Below are positions 7,369 through 14,558 of a DNA stretch of 20,648 bases, piece by piece (the stretch's first letter is position 1; each line of letters opens with the position of its first letter). The notes under the pieces were generated by a model. That model had not been told where the DNA came from. It saw nothing but the letters and a program-made list of their open reading frames with translations, and did no database searches. Origin of the DNA: Nitrobium sp046350935 (GTDB lineage Bacteria; Nitrospirota; Thermodesulfovibrionia; Thermodesulfovibrionales; Dissulfurispiraceae). The position numbers and the translations under genes were made by a program. The stretch spans positions 1 through 20,648 of the forward strand of contig JAXLZK010000044.1 of NCBI GenBank assembly GCA_046350935.1. Reading direction: 5' to 3'.

Positions 7369-9464
7369 GAAGAAACAACGGCGCACCCTCCGCGCTCAGG
7401 ATACTTCTGATCGAGGACAATCCCGCGGATGCCGACCTGATCAGGGAGATGTCGGCAGACGGGCGGATCCCGTGCGTGCTGATAACGGCTGACCAGCTCC
7501 TCGCCGGGATGAAGCTCCTTGACGGAGGGGCGTTCGATGCGGTGCTCCTGGACCTGAGCCTCCCCGACAGCAGCGGCATCGATACGCTCCGGACGCTCCA
7601 GAAGCAGGCACCGGCGCTCCCGATAATCGTTCTGACCGGGCTTGCCGATGAGGAGCTTGCCACACAGGCCATAGGCCTGGGAGCGCAGGACTATCTGGTG
7701 AAGGGGCAGCTCGACGGCGAGACGCTCGCACGCTCCGTCCGCTATGCCCGCGAGCGCAAAAAAACAGAGGAGGAGCTCAAGCGTCGCACTGCGGAGCTTG
7801 AAGCGCTTCTTTTCAATGCACCTATCGGCTTCGCGTTCTTCGACAGGGAGCACCGGTATACCCGCATCAACAAAGCCCTCGCGGAAGCAAACGGAATCCC
7901 CGCTCAGGAGCATATCGGACACCCTATCTCCGACGTGCTGCCGGCTATAGCACGGACGGTCGACCCGATCATCGAGCAGGTCTTCGAGACCCGGCAACCG
8001 ATCTCAACGGAAATGACCGGGATGACGCCGAAGGATCCTGGAGAGTCCCGCCACTGGCTCGTCTTTTTTTATCCGGTTATAGCGGAAGGCGCCCGGCCCT
8101 ATGCAGTCGGAGCGTGTGTCATCGAGATCACCGAACGGAAGAGGATGGAAGAGGAAATCAAGCATATGGCGCACCATGACGCGTTGACCGGTCTGCCCAA
8201 CCGGCGTCTCTTCATGGACATCCTCCGACTGGAGCAGGCCAAGGCACGGAGGAGCAAGGGAAAGTTCGCCGTCCTCTTCCTCGATCTCGATAAATTCAAA
8301 TACATCAACGATACGTTGGGCCACGACACGGGCGACGCGCTGCTCCGTGAGGCAGCGCAGCGGCTCCGCCGCACCATCCGCACCTCGGACAGCGTCGCGC
8401 GCATCGGCGGCGACGAGTTCAACATCCTCCTGACCGATATCGCCCATACGGAAGACGTCGTCACCATCGCGGAAAAAATAGTAGCGGCTTTCAAGCTGCC
8501 CTGCGTGATCGGCGGGCACGAGCTCCATACCAGCACCAGCATCGGCATCGGCATCTACCCGGACGACGGAGAAAACAGCGAAGAGCTGTTCAGGAAGGCC
8601 GATATCGCCATGTATCACGCCAAGGAGACGGGAGGCAACACCTACCAGTTCTACGACCCCGCCATGAACGTCCGGACCGTCGAGCGCCTGCGCTTCGTGA
8701 GCTGGCTGCGGCAGGCGATCAACCGGGAGGAACTGGAAGTGCTGTATCAGCCGCAGGTCGATCTCGCAACCGAAAAGATCGTCTGCGCCGAAGCGTTGGT
8801 GCGGTGGCGGCACTCCGAGCGGGGAGTGCTCGAACCGAAGCATTTCGTACCTCTGGCCGAGGAGATTGGATTTGCGACAAAGATCGATGACTGGGTCTTA
8901 TGGACCGCCTGCAGGCAGTTCAGGGAGTGGCAGGAGAAGGGATACCCCGCCTCCTGCGTGACCGTGAACCTTTCCGCGAAGCAGTTCAAGAGGGTGGACC
9001 TGGTGGAGCATATCGCCCGGGTCCTTGCGGAGACCGGGCTGCCCCCCCACTCACTCACCATCGAGATCACCGAAAGCCTCGCCATGGAAAACCTGGAGCA
9101 TATCATTCCGACCATGCGCCGGCTCGTGGAGATGGGCATCAGCATCTCCATCGACGATTTCGGCACCGGGTACTCCTCGCTCAGCTATCTCAAGCGGCTT
9201 CCGGTCAACAAGCTCAAAATCGACCAGTCTTTCGTGAGGGACATCGCGACGGACTTCAACGACAGGAGCATCATCAGGGCTGTTGTCGCCCTTGCCCAGA
9301 ACATGCAGCTCAGCGTCATTGCAGAGGGAGTGGAAACCGATGAGCAGCGTGTGTTTCTCCGGTCCATAGGCTGCCGGGAAATACAGGGGAACCTCGTCAG
9401 CAAGCCCCTGCCCCCCGAGGAGTACAAAAAGCTGATCGCGGTGAGACAGAGAGAAACAGGGTAA
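7365..9464 (+). CDS. REC-PAS-GGDEF-EAL c-di-GMP turnover protein
   Basis: This 699-residue cytoplasmic response regulator controls c-di-GMP. The receiver domain (about 1-130) has D63 in LLDLSLP. A coiled linker leads to a PAS domain (about 145-265, beginning LEALLFNAPIGFAFFD). The GGDEF domain carries intact RIGGDEF (G348-F352), and the inhibitory I-site RTSD sits five residues before GGDEF. The EAL domain has E476 in AEALVRW, VNLS, EITES, DDFGTGYSS, LKID and AEGVET, so the metal- and substrate-binding residues look complete. QGNLVSKPLP differs slightly from the usual QGYLFSKPLP. Both activities could therefore function; which dominates cannot be told. The start codon overlaps the previous stop by four bases, tying it to the kinase and receiver upstream. 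Confidence 0.93.
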   Translation: MRRNNGAPSALRILLIEDNPADADLIREMSADGRIPCVLITADQLLAGMKLLDGGAFDAVLLDLSLPDSSGIDTLRTLQKQAPALPIIVLTGLADEELATQAIGLGAQDYLVKGQLDGETLARSVRYARERKKTEEELKRRTAELEALLFNAPIGFAFFDREHRYTRINKALAEANGIPAQEHIGHPISDVLPAIARTVDPIIEQVFETRQPISTEMTGMTPKDPGESRHWLVFFYPVIAEGARPYAVGACVIEITERKRMEEEIKHMAHHDALTGLPNRRLFMDILRLEQAKARRSKGKFAVLFLDLDKFKYINDTLGHDTGDALLREAAQRLRRTIRTSDSVARIGGDEFNILLTDIAHTEDVVTIAEKIVAAFKLPCVIGGHELHTSTSIGIGIYPDDGENSEELFRKADIAMYHAKETGGNTYQFYDPAMNVRTVERLRFVSWLRQAINREELEVLYQPQVDLATEKIVCAEALVRWRHSERGVLEPKHFVPLAEEIGFATKIDDWVLWTACRQFREWQEKGYPASCVTVNLSAKQFKRVDLVEHIARVLAETGLPPHSLTIEITESLAMENLEHIIPTMRRLVEMGISISIDDFGTGYSSLSYLKRLPVNKLKIDQSFVRDIATDFNDRSIIRAVVALAQNMQLSVIAEGVETDEQRVFLRSIGCREIQGNLVSKPLPPEEYKKLIAVRQRETG

Positions 9465-9467
9465 AGC

Positions 9468-9536
9468 AGAGGGGAAAAAGAGACACAAAAGAAAGGGATC
9501 ACTCCCCTGTCTCCCTTTTCTTCTCCCTCTTTTTTT
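9468..9536 (+). terminator. Possible imperfect terminator after the GGDEF-EAL gene
   Basis: A purine-rich arm (9468-9485, AGAGGGG then AAAAAGAGACA) can pair imperfectly with a pyrimidine-rich arm (9508-9530) and is followed by seven T residues (9530-9536). The right arm lies inside the 3' coding end of the convergent ehrS gene. The pairing has bulges, so this is only a candidate. Confidence 0.25.
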
Positions 9537-10038
9537 CCACCGCCTGCATGATGCCCCTGAGTATGTCCGCAGGCGCGGGCGGGCAGCCGTGAATGGCGAC
9601 ATCGACCGGAAGCACCCTGTCCACCCCGCCGAGGGAGGCATAGCTTGTGCCGAAAATGCCCCCGTTGCAGCCGCAGTCGCCCACCGCGACCACCAGCTTC
9701 GGGGGAGGCATGGCGTTATAGGTCCTCCGGAGCGCCGTCTCCATGTTCCTCGTTACTGGTCCCGTCACGAGGAGCATGTCAGCGAAGCGAGGCGAGGCCG
9801 TGAAATGGATGCCGTACTGTTCGCAGTTGTAGAAGGCGTTTGTGAGGGCCTGGATCTCGAGCTCGCACCCGTTGCACGAGCCCGCATCCACCATCCGGAT
9901 CGTAAGGCTCCTCCTGAAGTGCTTCCCGATCGCCTCATCGAGCCCCTCTCCCCGCTCCTCGATCCGCGAGCCCGCGTCGTGCGGAATTTCCTCCGAAACA
10001 ATGCCGGTGCGCAGTATCTGGCAGAGTATCCGTATCAT
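9499..10038 (-). CDS. ehrS: Ehr complex small subunit (NuoB/HycG-like, [4Fe-4S])
   Basis: This 179-residue protein is homologous to NuoB and to group 4 hydrogenase small subunits (HycG, HyfI). Four cysteines placed for the proximal [4Fe-4S] cluster are present: C55 and C58 in AGSCNGCELEI, C122 in VGDCGCNGG, and C152 in HGCPPAP. The CxxC spacing is the hydrogenase type; complex I NuoB has adjacent cysteines. The last dozen residues are charged (EKKREKKRETGE). It would pass electrons within the soluble arm next to EhrL. The start overlaps the ehrL stop as ATGA, so the two are coupled. It is the last gene of the operon and converges on the GGDEF-EAL gene. Automated pipelines would call it an NADH-quinone oxidoreductase subunit B family protein. 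Confidence 0.88.
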   Translation of the reverse strand: MIRILCQILRTGIVSEEIPHDAGSRIEERGEGLDEAIGKHFRRSLTIRMVDAGSCNGCELEIQALTNAFYNCEQYGIHFTASPRFADMLLVTGPVTRNMETALRRTYNAMPPPKLVVAVGDCGCNGGIFGTSYASLGGVDRVLPVDVAIHGCPPAPADILRGIMQAVEKKREKKRETGE

Positions 10039-11600
10039 AGGTCATTTCCTGAATAGGATTGGTTGAAGCTTTTATTGCAGAGGGGGAAGTCGGGCACAAT
10101 GTTCCCCGGCATCGCCTGCTCAAGCCCGAGCCAGTTGAGGCTGGAGGGGTCCCGCACCATGCAGCGGTTCATCCGCCCATCCGGTCCGGACTGCAGCCAA
10201 TAGAGGACCTCCCCGCGCCAGCCTTCCACCGCGGCAAAACCGGCCCTTTCCGGGGCGGGGTCCGGCACCGGGCAGGCGGTCTCTCCCTGCGGCAGGGTCC
10301 TGAGCAGCTCGCGGAGGACCCTGATCGACTCCCGCACCTCCTCAACCCGCACCCACACCCTCGCGTGAACATCACCCGAGATGAGCACCGGGACATTCAG
10401 CCCGATGCGGTCGTAGGGAGGAAAGGGGTTTTGAACGCGGCAGTCGAGATTCAGCCCGCTCGCCCGCGCAACGAAGCCCACCGCACCGAGCTCCCGCGCC
10501 TTTTCCGGCAAAAGAATGCCCGTGTCCCGTACCCTGTCCTCAAGGGAGGGGTTGTCGTCATAGATGGCGACCAGCCTCTCGAATTCCTTTTCGAGCCGGT
10601 TCAGCTCGTCCAGCATTTTCCTCGCGCCCTCCTCCCGGATGTCCGCCCCGACGCCCCCGGGAACGACCCTGTCCATCAGGAGCCGGTGGCCGAAGAGCTC
10701 GCGGTTCGTGCGCAGCATACTCTCCTTCAGCCTCATCAGTTGGTAGAGCATGAAGGCGAACGCCGCATCGTTGCAGATGGCGCCGATATCCCCGAGATGG
10801 TTCGCGATGCGCTCCCTTTCGAGGAAAAGAGCGCGGAGCCAGAGGGCCTTTTCAGGAGGGGTGCAGCCCGTCATGGATTCGAGCGCCATGCAGTAGGCGA
10901 GGCTGTGCGCGACAGTGGCATCCCCCGACACCCGCCCGGCAAGCCGGTATCCTTCCCCCCACTTCATGGACTCGAACCGCTTCTCGATGCCCTTATGCAC
11001 ATATCCGAGCCGCTCTTCGAGGTTGATGATCTGTTCTCCCACCGTCTGGAACCGGAAATGCCCCGGCTCGATGATGCCCGCATGGACAGGCCCCACCGGG
11101 ATCTCGTAGACGCCCTCCCCCTCCGCCCTCGCCCAGCGGTATTCTCCACCGACCCTCGGCAGCGGCTGCGCCGCGTCGAACGCTTTCCGCAGCGGCCAGG
11201 CATCCCCGGGCCAGTCCTCGAACTTGATCCACGGCCTCAAATCGGGATGCCCTTCGGGAACGACGCCCATAAGGCTGTGCATCTGCCGCTCGAACCGGTA
11301 GGCAGCCAGATATTTCTTCGTCAGGCTCGGGAAGGTAGGATCGTCCATCGTGACGACCGTTTTCACGATGACGTATTCATTTCCCCAGCGGTAGCACGCA
11401 AAAATTCCGAACCACGGCGTCTCCTCGGCCGCCCACTCCGCGGCCAGGAAGGCATAGGCCTTCTTCAGCGCACGCGCCGCCTCGGCAAATCTCTCCTTCG
11501 GTACGGTACAGAACGCCACCGCCGCAGGGAACTGGTAGTCCTCCCTGAATTTCACGTCCTCTCCGAGGGCTGCCGCAAGGGCGTCTCTCAGCAGGCTCAT
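10035..11600 (-). CDS. ehrL: Ehr complex large subunit: HycE/NuoCD-like, all NiFe-binding cysteines missing
   Basis: This 521-residue protein joins a NuoC-like N-terminal part (about 1-155) to a NuoD/HycE-like part (about 165-521), as HycE and HyfG do. GPVHAGIIEPGHF (170-182) and GYVHKGIEKRFE (199-210) are group 4 signatures. The NiFe-binding motifs are lost. Where HycE has RVCGIC this protein has RVSGDA (S225, A228). Where HycE has DPCxxC near the C-terminus it has NQSYSG (S515, G518). The protein also ends soon after, at residue 521. It therefore cannot hold a NiFe centre as hydrogenases do and fits the energy-converting hydrogenase-related (Ehr) class known from Geobacter. Its substrate is unknown. 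The start codon overlaps the stop of the DUF559 gene; GGAAGAG lies just upstream. Confidence 0.9.
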   Translation of the reverse strand: MSLLRDALAAALGEDVKFREDYQFPAAVAFCTVPKERFAEAARALKKAYAFLAAEWAAEETPWFGIFACYRWGNEYVIVKTVVTMDDPTFPSLTKKYLAAYRFERQMHSLMGVVPEGHPDLRPWIKFEDWPGDAWPLRKAFDAAQPLPRVGGEYRWARAEGEGVYEIPVGPVHAGIIEPGHFRFQTVGEQIINLEERLGYVHKGIEKRFESMKWGEGYRLAGRVSGDATVAHSLAYCMALESMTGCTPPEKALWLRALFLERERIANHLGDIGAICNDAAFAFMLYQLMRLKESMLRTNRELFGHRLLMDRVVPGGVGADIREEGARKMLDELNRLEKEFERLVAIYDDNPSLEDRVRDTGILLPEKARELGAVGFVARASGLNLDCRVQNPFPPYDRIGLNVPVLISGDVHARVWVRVEEVRESIRVLRELLRTLPQGETACPVPDPAPERAGFAAVEGWRGEVLYWLQSGPDGRMNRCMVRDPSSLNWLGLEQAMPGNIVPDFPLCNKSFNQSYSGNDL

Positions 11601-12085
11601 CGGCTCTTCCGGGAATAGTGTGCAAGCATACTATCTCCCTCCTTTGAGGGAAGGTATTCACTTCTTTTTTCTCCCTTCCGTGAGGGAAGGTGTTCACTTC
11701 TTTTTTTCCCCTCCCTTGAGGGGAGGGGAGGAAGGGGAGGGTGTTCCACACACTGCTCCCGAATCACCGCAAGAACTGTCCTGCTGTGCAACAAAACTTC
11801 ATTATCCCAGAAACGCAGCACCTTGTATCCTTCCCCTTCAAGCCATGCATCCCGTTTCGTATCGTACTCTTTCTTGTCCTGCTCGGCGTGCTGCCCCCCG
11901 TCAAGTTCGATCACCAGCTTTTTCTCAAGGCATACAAAATCGACGACAAAGTTTCCTACCGGATGCTGCCGCCTGAACTTGAGGCCTTCCAGACGCCTTG
12001 CCCGAAGCTGAGTCCATAAGAGCGGCTCTGCATCAGTAGAGCGGTCTCTAAGGTCTGTTGCATAGGCTGTCAGCTTATCTGTCAT
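11597..12085 (-). CDS. DUF559-family (Vsr-like) endonuclease with a repeat-encoded C-terminus
   Basis: This 162-residue protein has a DUF559 domain (about 1-115), a small PD-(D/E)XK-type nuclease fold related to Vsr. Visible motifs are DAEPLLW (E20), FVVDF (D49), VIELDGGQH (E60, D62, H66) and KVLRFW. Residues 116-150 come from the tandem repeat on this strand and include two 12-residue units (KRSEHLPSRKGE, KRSEYLPSKEGD), matching the 36-base DNA unit. The ATG at 12085 was chosen because it begins the conserved domain; the frame stays open upstream to 12274 through another repeat array. The stop overlaps the ehrL start as ATGA. The gene has no metabolic link to the complex around it and looks inserted. 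DNA cleavage is inferred from the fold; natural targets of DUF559 proteins are unknown. Confidence 0.8.
   Translation of the reverse strand: MTDKLTAYATDLRDRSTDAEPLLWTQLRARRLEGLKFRRQHPVGNFVVDFVCLEKKLVIELDGGQHAEQDKKEYDTKRDAWLEGEGYKVLRFWDNEVLLHSRTVLAVIREQCVEHPPLPPLPSREGKKRSEHLPSRKGEKRSEYLPSKEGDSMLAHYSRKSR
11635..11741. repeat. Tandem 36-bp palindromic repeats overlapping the DUF559 3' end
   Basis: Two units of 36 bp (11635-11670 and 11671-11706) each hold a CTCCCT...GAGGGAAGG hairpin and the spacer TTCACTTCTTTTTT, and differ at only a few positions. A diverged third unit (from 11707) reads CCTCCCTTGAGGGGAGGGG and ends in a GGGAGGGTG tail. Because 36 is a multiple of three, the units translate in frame as the C-terminal repeats of the DUF559 protein. 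Confidence 0.85.
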
Positions 12086-12100
12086 CTTCTCTTCTGCACC

Positions 12101-12210
12101 CCTCACCCTCGCCCTCTCCCCTTGGGGGAGAGGGGACTGTTTCAAAAGGTCTCCTCCCTGGAGAGAGGGAACCGTTTTTAGAAAATCCTCTCCCCCAAGG
12201 GGAGAGGCAG
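12101..12210. repeat. Tandem 37-bp palindromic repeats upstream of the DUF559 gene
   Basis: CTCTCCCCTTGGGGGAGAG (12114-12132) is a near-perfect hairpin. Units of 37 bp run 12114-12150 and 12151-12187, and a third partial unit is at 12188-12210. The 18-base spacers (ACTGTTTCAAAA-like and ACCGTTTTTAGAAAA-like) are related to each other. A CCTCACCCTCGCC lead-in precedes the array. It belongs to the same palindrome family as 11707-11741 and 20131-20162. The array fills most of the gap between hyfF and the DUF559 gene. Confidence 0.85.
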
Positions 12211-12283
12211 TCCAGCTCGCCCGCCGTCGAAGCAAGGGTAAAATTACCCATACAATTCCCCATTGAGTCCCCACAGGGCAGGC

Positions 12284-13732
12284 TCATTTCAGTATCTCCA
12301 CCGCCCTGTGGAACCATTGATTGAGAAAGTCAGGCATATACAGCCCTATGAGCAGCACCAGGGCCATGTGCAAAAGCACGGGCAGATGCGCCACCCTCAT
12401 GGATTTCTGATGGGGGGGCACCTCCCCGGTCACCATGGCCTGCACCTTCCTGAAAATAGCGGCGAAAGCGACCGCGAGGCCGAGGAGCAGAAAGGGCGTC
12501 ATGAGAGGCGCATCCTTGATCGTAGCGGTCAGGATCAGGAACTCGCTCGTGAATATCCCGAAAGGGGGCATGCCGGCAATGGCCATGGCGCCGAACATCA
12601 TTCCCCAGCCCACGAGGGGGTTCCCCCGGATCAGCCCCCGTATCCTGTCCATCTCCTGGGTCATATGCATCTGCGCCGCATGGCCGACGGTAAAAAAGAG
12701 CGACGACTTCGCGAGGCTGTGGACGAGCATGTGCAGGAGCGCTCCGTAGGTCGCGATGGGGCCTCCCAGCCCGAACGCAAAGGTCGCGATGCCCATATGC
12801 TCAATGGACGAATAGGAGAACATCCTCTTTATGTCCTTCTGCCTGAGCAGGGAGAAGGCCGCGACGAGAAGGGAAAGGATCCCGAATCCCATCATGATAT
12901 AGCCCGCATGGTGGGTATGGGTCGAGCCGTCCACAAGAGCCTTGCACCGGACGAGGGCGTAGAGGGCTATGTTCAGGAGCAATCCCGAGAGCACGGCCGA
13001 AATGGGCGTCGGCCCCTCGCTGTGCGCATCGGGGAGCCAGTTGTGCAGGGGCACAAGACCCACCTTGGTCCCGTACCCGACCATCAGGAAGACGAAGGCG
13101 AGGGACAGGATCGTAGGCTCGAGCTTTCCGCTCAGCTCGATGAGGTTTGTCCAGAGGAGCGCTTCTCCCCCCTCCCCCAGCACCCTTTCGGCGGCGAAAT
13201 AGAGGAGGACGGTCCCGAAGAGCGCCTGGGCGATGCCCACACCGCAGAGGATGAAGTATTTCCACGCCGCCTCGATCGCAGTCGGCGTCCGGTAAAGCGA
13301 TACCAGCAGCACCGTGGAAAGGGTGGCGAGCTCCATCGCGATCCAGAGCACCCCGACGTTGTTCGTCAGGAGACAGAGGAGCATGGCGAAGATGAAGAGC
13401 TGGAACATCGCATGGTAGAAACGCATCCCCCAGTGGCCCACCCGCCCATGTTCCCGCTCACGCCGCATATACCTCCTGCTGAAGATCGCGGTCGTCATCG
13501 AGACAAAGGCGGTCAGCACGGCCAGGTAGACGCTGAAGGCGTCGACGAAAAAGAACTTTTTCCCCGCGAGCAGGGGGCCGCCGGTGTAGACGTCCAGGGC
13601 GAGATGGACGCCCGCGACAAACGTGGCGGCAGAACCCGCTATGTTGACCTCGGGCGCGCGCTTCCTGTCCCCCACGAAGGCGAGGACAAGGGCGGAAAGG
13701 AGCGGAACGGCCAGGAGAATAAACAGCGGCAT
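12284..13732 (-). CDS. hyfF: HyfF-like antiporter-type membrane subunit of the Ehr complex
   Basis: This 482-residue protein has about 13-14 hydrophobic segments and belongs to the NuoL/M/N and Mrp antiporter family. The key charged residues of the ion channel are visible: E134 in WIAMELATLS (equivalent to NuoM Glu144) and K223 in GYGTKVGLVPLHNWLPDAH, with the PTPISA motif following at 241-246. It is expected to move protons or sodium across the cytoplasmic membrane, driven by redox chemistry in EhrL/EhrS. It starts one base after the hyfE stop codon. In related operons the large-subunit gene follows directly; here 683 bp holding the DUF559 cassette intervene. HyfF is the closest named homologue; some genome annotations would use ehr names. 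Confidence 0.88.
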   Translation of the reverse strand: MPLFILLAVPLLSALVLAFVGDRKRAPEVNIAGSAATFVAGVHLALDVYTGGPLLAGKKFFFVDAFSVYLAVLTAFVSMTTAIFSRRYMRREREHGRVGHWGMRFYHAMFQLFIFAMLLCLLTNNVGVLWIAMELATLSTVLLVSLYRTPTAIEAAWKYFILCGVGIAQALFGTVLLYFAAERVLGEGGEALLWTNLIELSGKLEPTILSLAFVFLMVGYGTKVGLVPLHNWLPDAHSEGPTPISAVLSGLLLNIALYALVRCKALVDGSTHTHHAGYIMMGFGILSLLVAAFSLLRQKDIKRMFSYSSIEHMGIATFAFGLGGPIATYGALLHMLVHSLAKSSLFFTVGHAAQMHMTQEMDRIRGLIRGNPLVGWGMMFGAMAIAGMPPFGIFTSEFLILTATIKDAPLMTPFLLLGLAVAFAAIFRKVQAMVTGEVPPHQKSMRVAHLPVLLHMALVLLIGLYMPDFLNQWFHRAVEILK

Positions 13733-13733
13733 G

Positions 13734-14399
13734 TCAGTCTTCCTCCTTCAGCCGGGCCATCTGTTCCACGTCAAGGCTGTCGAAAGTGGTGTTGATGTGA
13801 AAAAAGAAGATCCCGAAGATGAAAGCCGCTATCAGGATATCGATCGCCACCCCCAGCTCCACCACGAGGGGCATGCCGTAGGTGGCGCTGGTTGCGGCAA
13901 AGAAGAGGCCGTTTTCCATCGCGAGGAAGCCGATGATCTGGGTGACGGCGTGGCGCCGCGTAATCATCATCAAAAGCCCGATCATGACGGTGGCGAGGGC
14001 GATGGCGAGGATCGAACGGGTCACGAAGGTGGAAAGCTCGCGCACCGGCGCGGTCAGGTGATAGGAGAATATTACGAGGGCGATGCCGATGATCATCGTG
14101 AGCGGCACATTCACCACCGTTTCGATCTCCTTCCTGATCCTGAGCTTATGGATGAGGGAATGAAGAATGTAGGGCAGCAGAGCGACCTTCAGGCTGAGGG
14201 TCAGGACCGACGAGATGTAGAGATGGTGCCTGCTCGCCATGTAGCCCACGACTGCCGTGCTGGCGGAAAGGAATATCCCCTGCCAGGCGAAAAGATGGAT
14301 AAGGCCGTAGATCCTCCTCTGGACGAGCATGCCGAACGCGGTCAGAAGGACCATCGCCGCGAAGAAACTAATTATCTGTGCCATTATCTTTATTTCCAT
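13734..14399 (-). CDS. hyfE: HyfE-like (NuoK-related) membrane subunit
   Basis: This 221-residue protein is almost entirely hydrophobic, with about seven predicted helices and a short charged tail (ARLKEED). Length, order and helices with embedded glutamates (the ENGLFF and ELGVAID stretches) match HyfE of hydrogenase-4, which is related to NuoK. It would form part of the membrane ion path between the HyfC-like anchor and the HyfF-like pump. GGAG at 14405-14408, five bases before the ATG, supports this start; a second ATG five codons in (MAQIIS) is possible. It lies 159 bp downstream of hyfC, a gap filled by a palindromic element, and one base before hyfF. Confidence 0.85.
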   Translation of the reverse strand: MEIKIMAQIISFFAAMVLLTAFGMLVQRRIYGLIHLFAWQGIFLSASTAVVGYMASRHHLYISSVLTLSLKVALLPYILHSLIHKLRIRKEIETVVNVPLTMIIGIALVIFSYHLTAPVRELSTFVTRSILAIALATVMIGLLMMITRRHAVTQIIGFLAMENGLFFAATSATYGMPLVVELGVAIDILIAAFIFGIFFFHINTTFDSLDVEQMARLKEED

Positions 14400-14410
14400 A
14401 TCACTCCAGC

Positions 14411-14549
14411 AAGGTACTGAAAAATTCCTTTAGCTGTCATTGCGAGCGAAGCGCGGCAATCTTGTTTTTAGAAAAATTAACAGCTTAGCGATTGCTTCGT
14501 CGCAAAAGAAGCTCCTCGCAATGACATTTCGAGTGTTTTTCAGCACCTT
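14411..14549. repeat. MITE-like element with nested inverted repeats between hyfC and hyfE
   Basis: Outer arms AAGGTACTGAAAAA (14411-14424) and TTTTTCAGCACCTT (14536-14549) pair with one mismatch. Inner arms TGTCATTGCGAG (14435-14446) and CTCGCAATGACA (14515-14526) pair perfectly. The whole 139-bp element could fold into one long hairpin. A related right end lies at 19-69. No transposase is encoded, so it resembles a non-autonomous element. Confidence 0.75.
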
Positions 14550-14558
14550 TCCAACCTA

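Noticed and set aside
10059..11618. A 519-codon open frame on the plus strand opposite ehrL.
   Set aside because: It mirrors the conserved ehrL gene in GC-rich DNA, is dominated by Pro, Arg, His and Glu, and shows no family motif.
11635..12210. The 36- and 37-bp tandem units resemble CRISPR repeat lengths.
   Set aside because: Each array has only two full units, the unit itself contains hairpin plus spacer, the spacers are similar to one another, and no cas gene is nearby.
12086..12274. A 63-codon N-terminal extension of the DUF559 protein.
   Set aside because: It consists of translated palindromic repeat (PLGGE- and PLPQGER-like words), while the DUF559 domain begins at the ATG at 12085.
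12263..13795. A 510-codon open frame on the plus strand opposite hyfF.
   Set aside because: It is the antisense shadow of a conserved membrane protein and has a charged, low-complexity composition without motifs.
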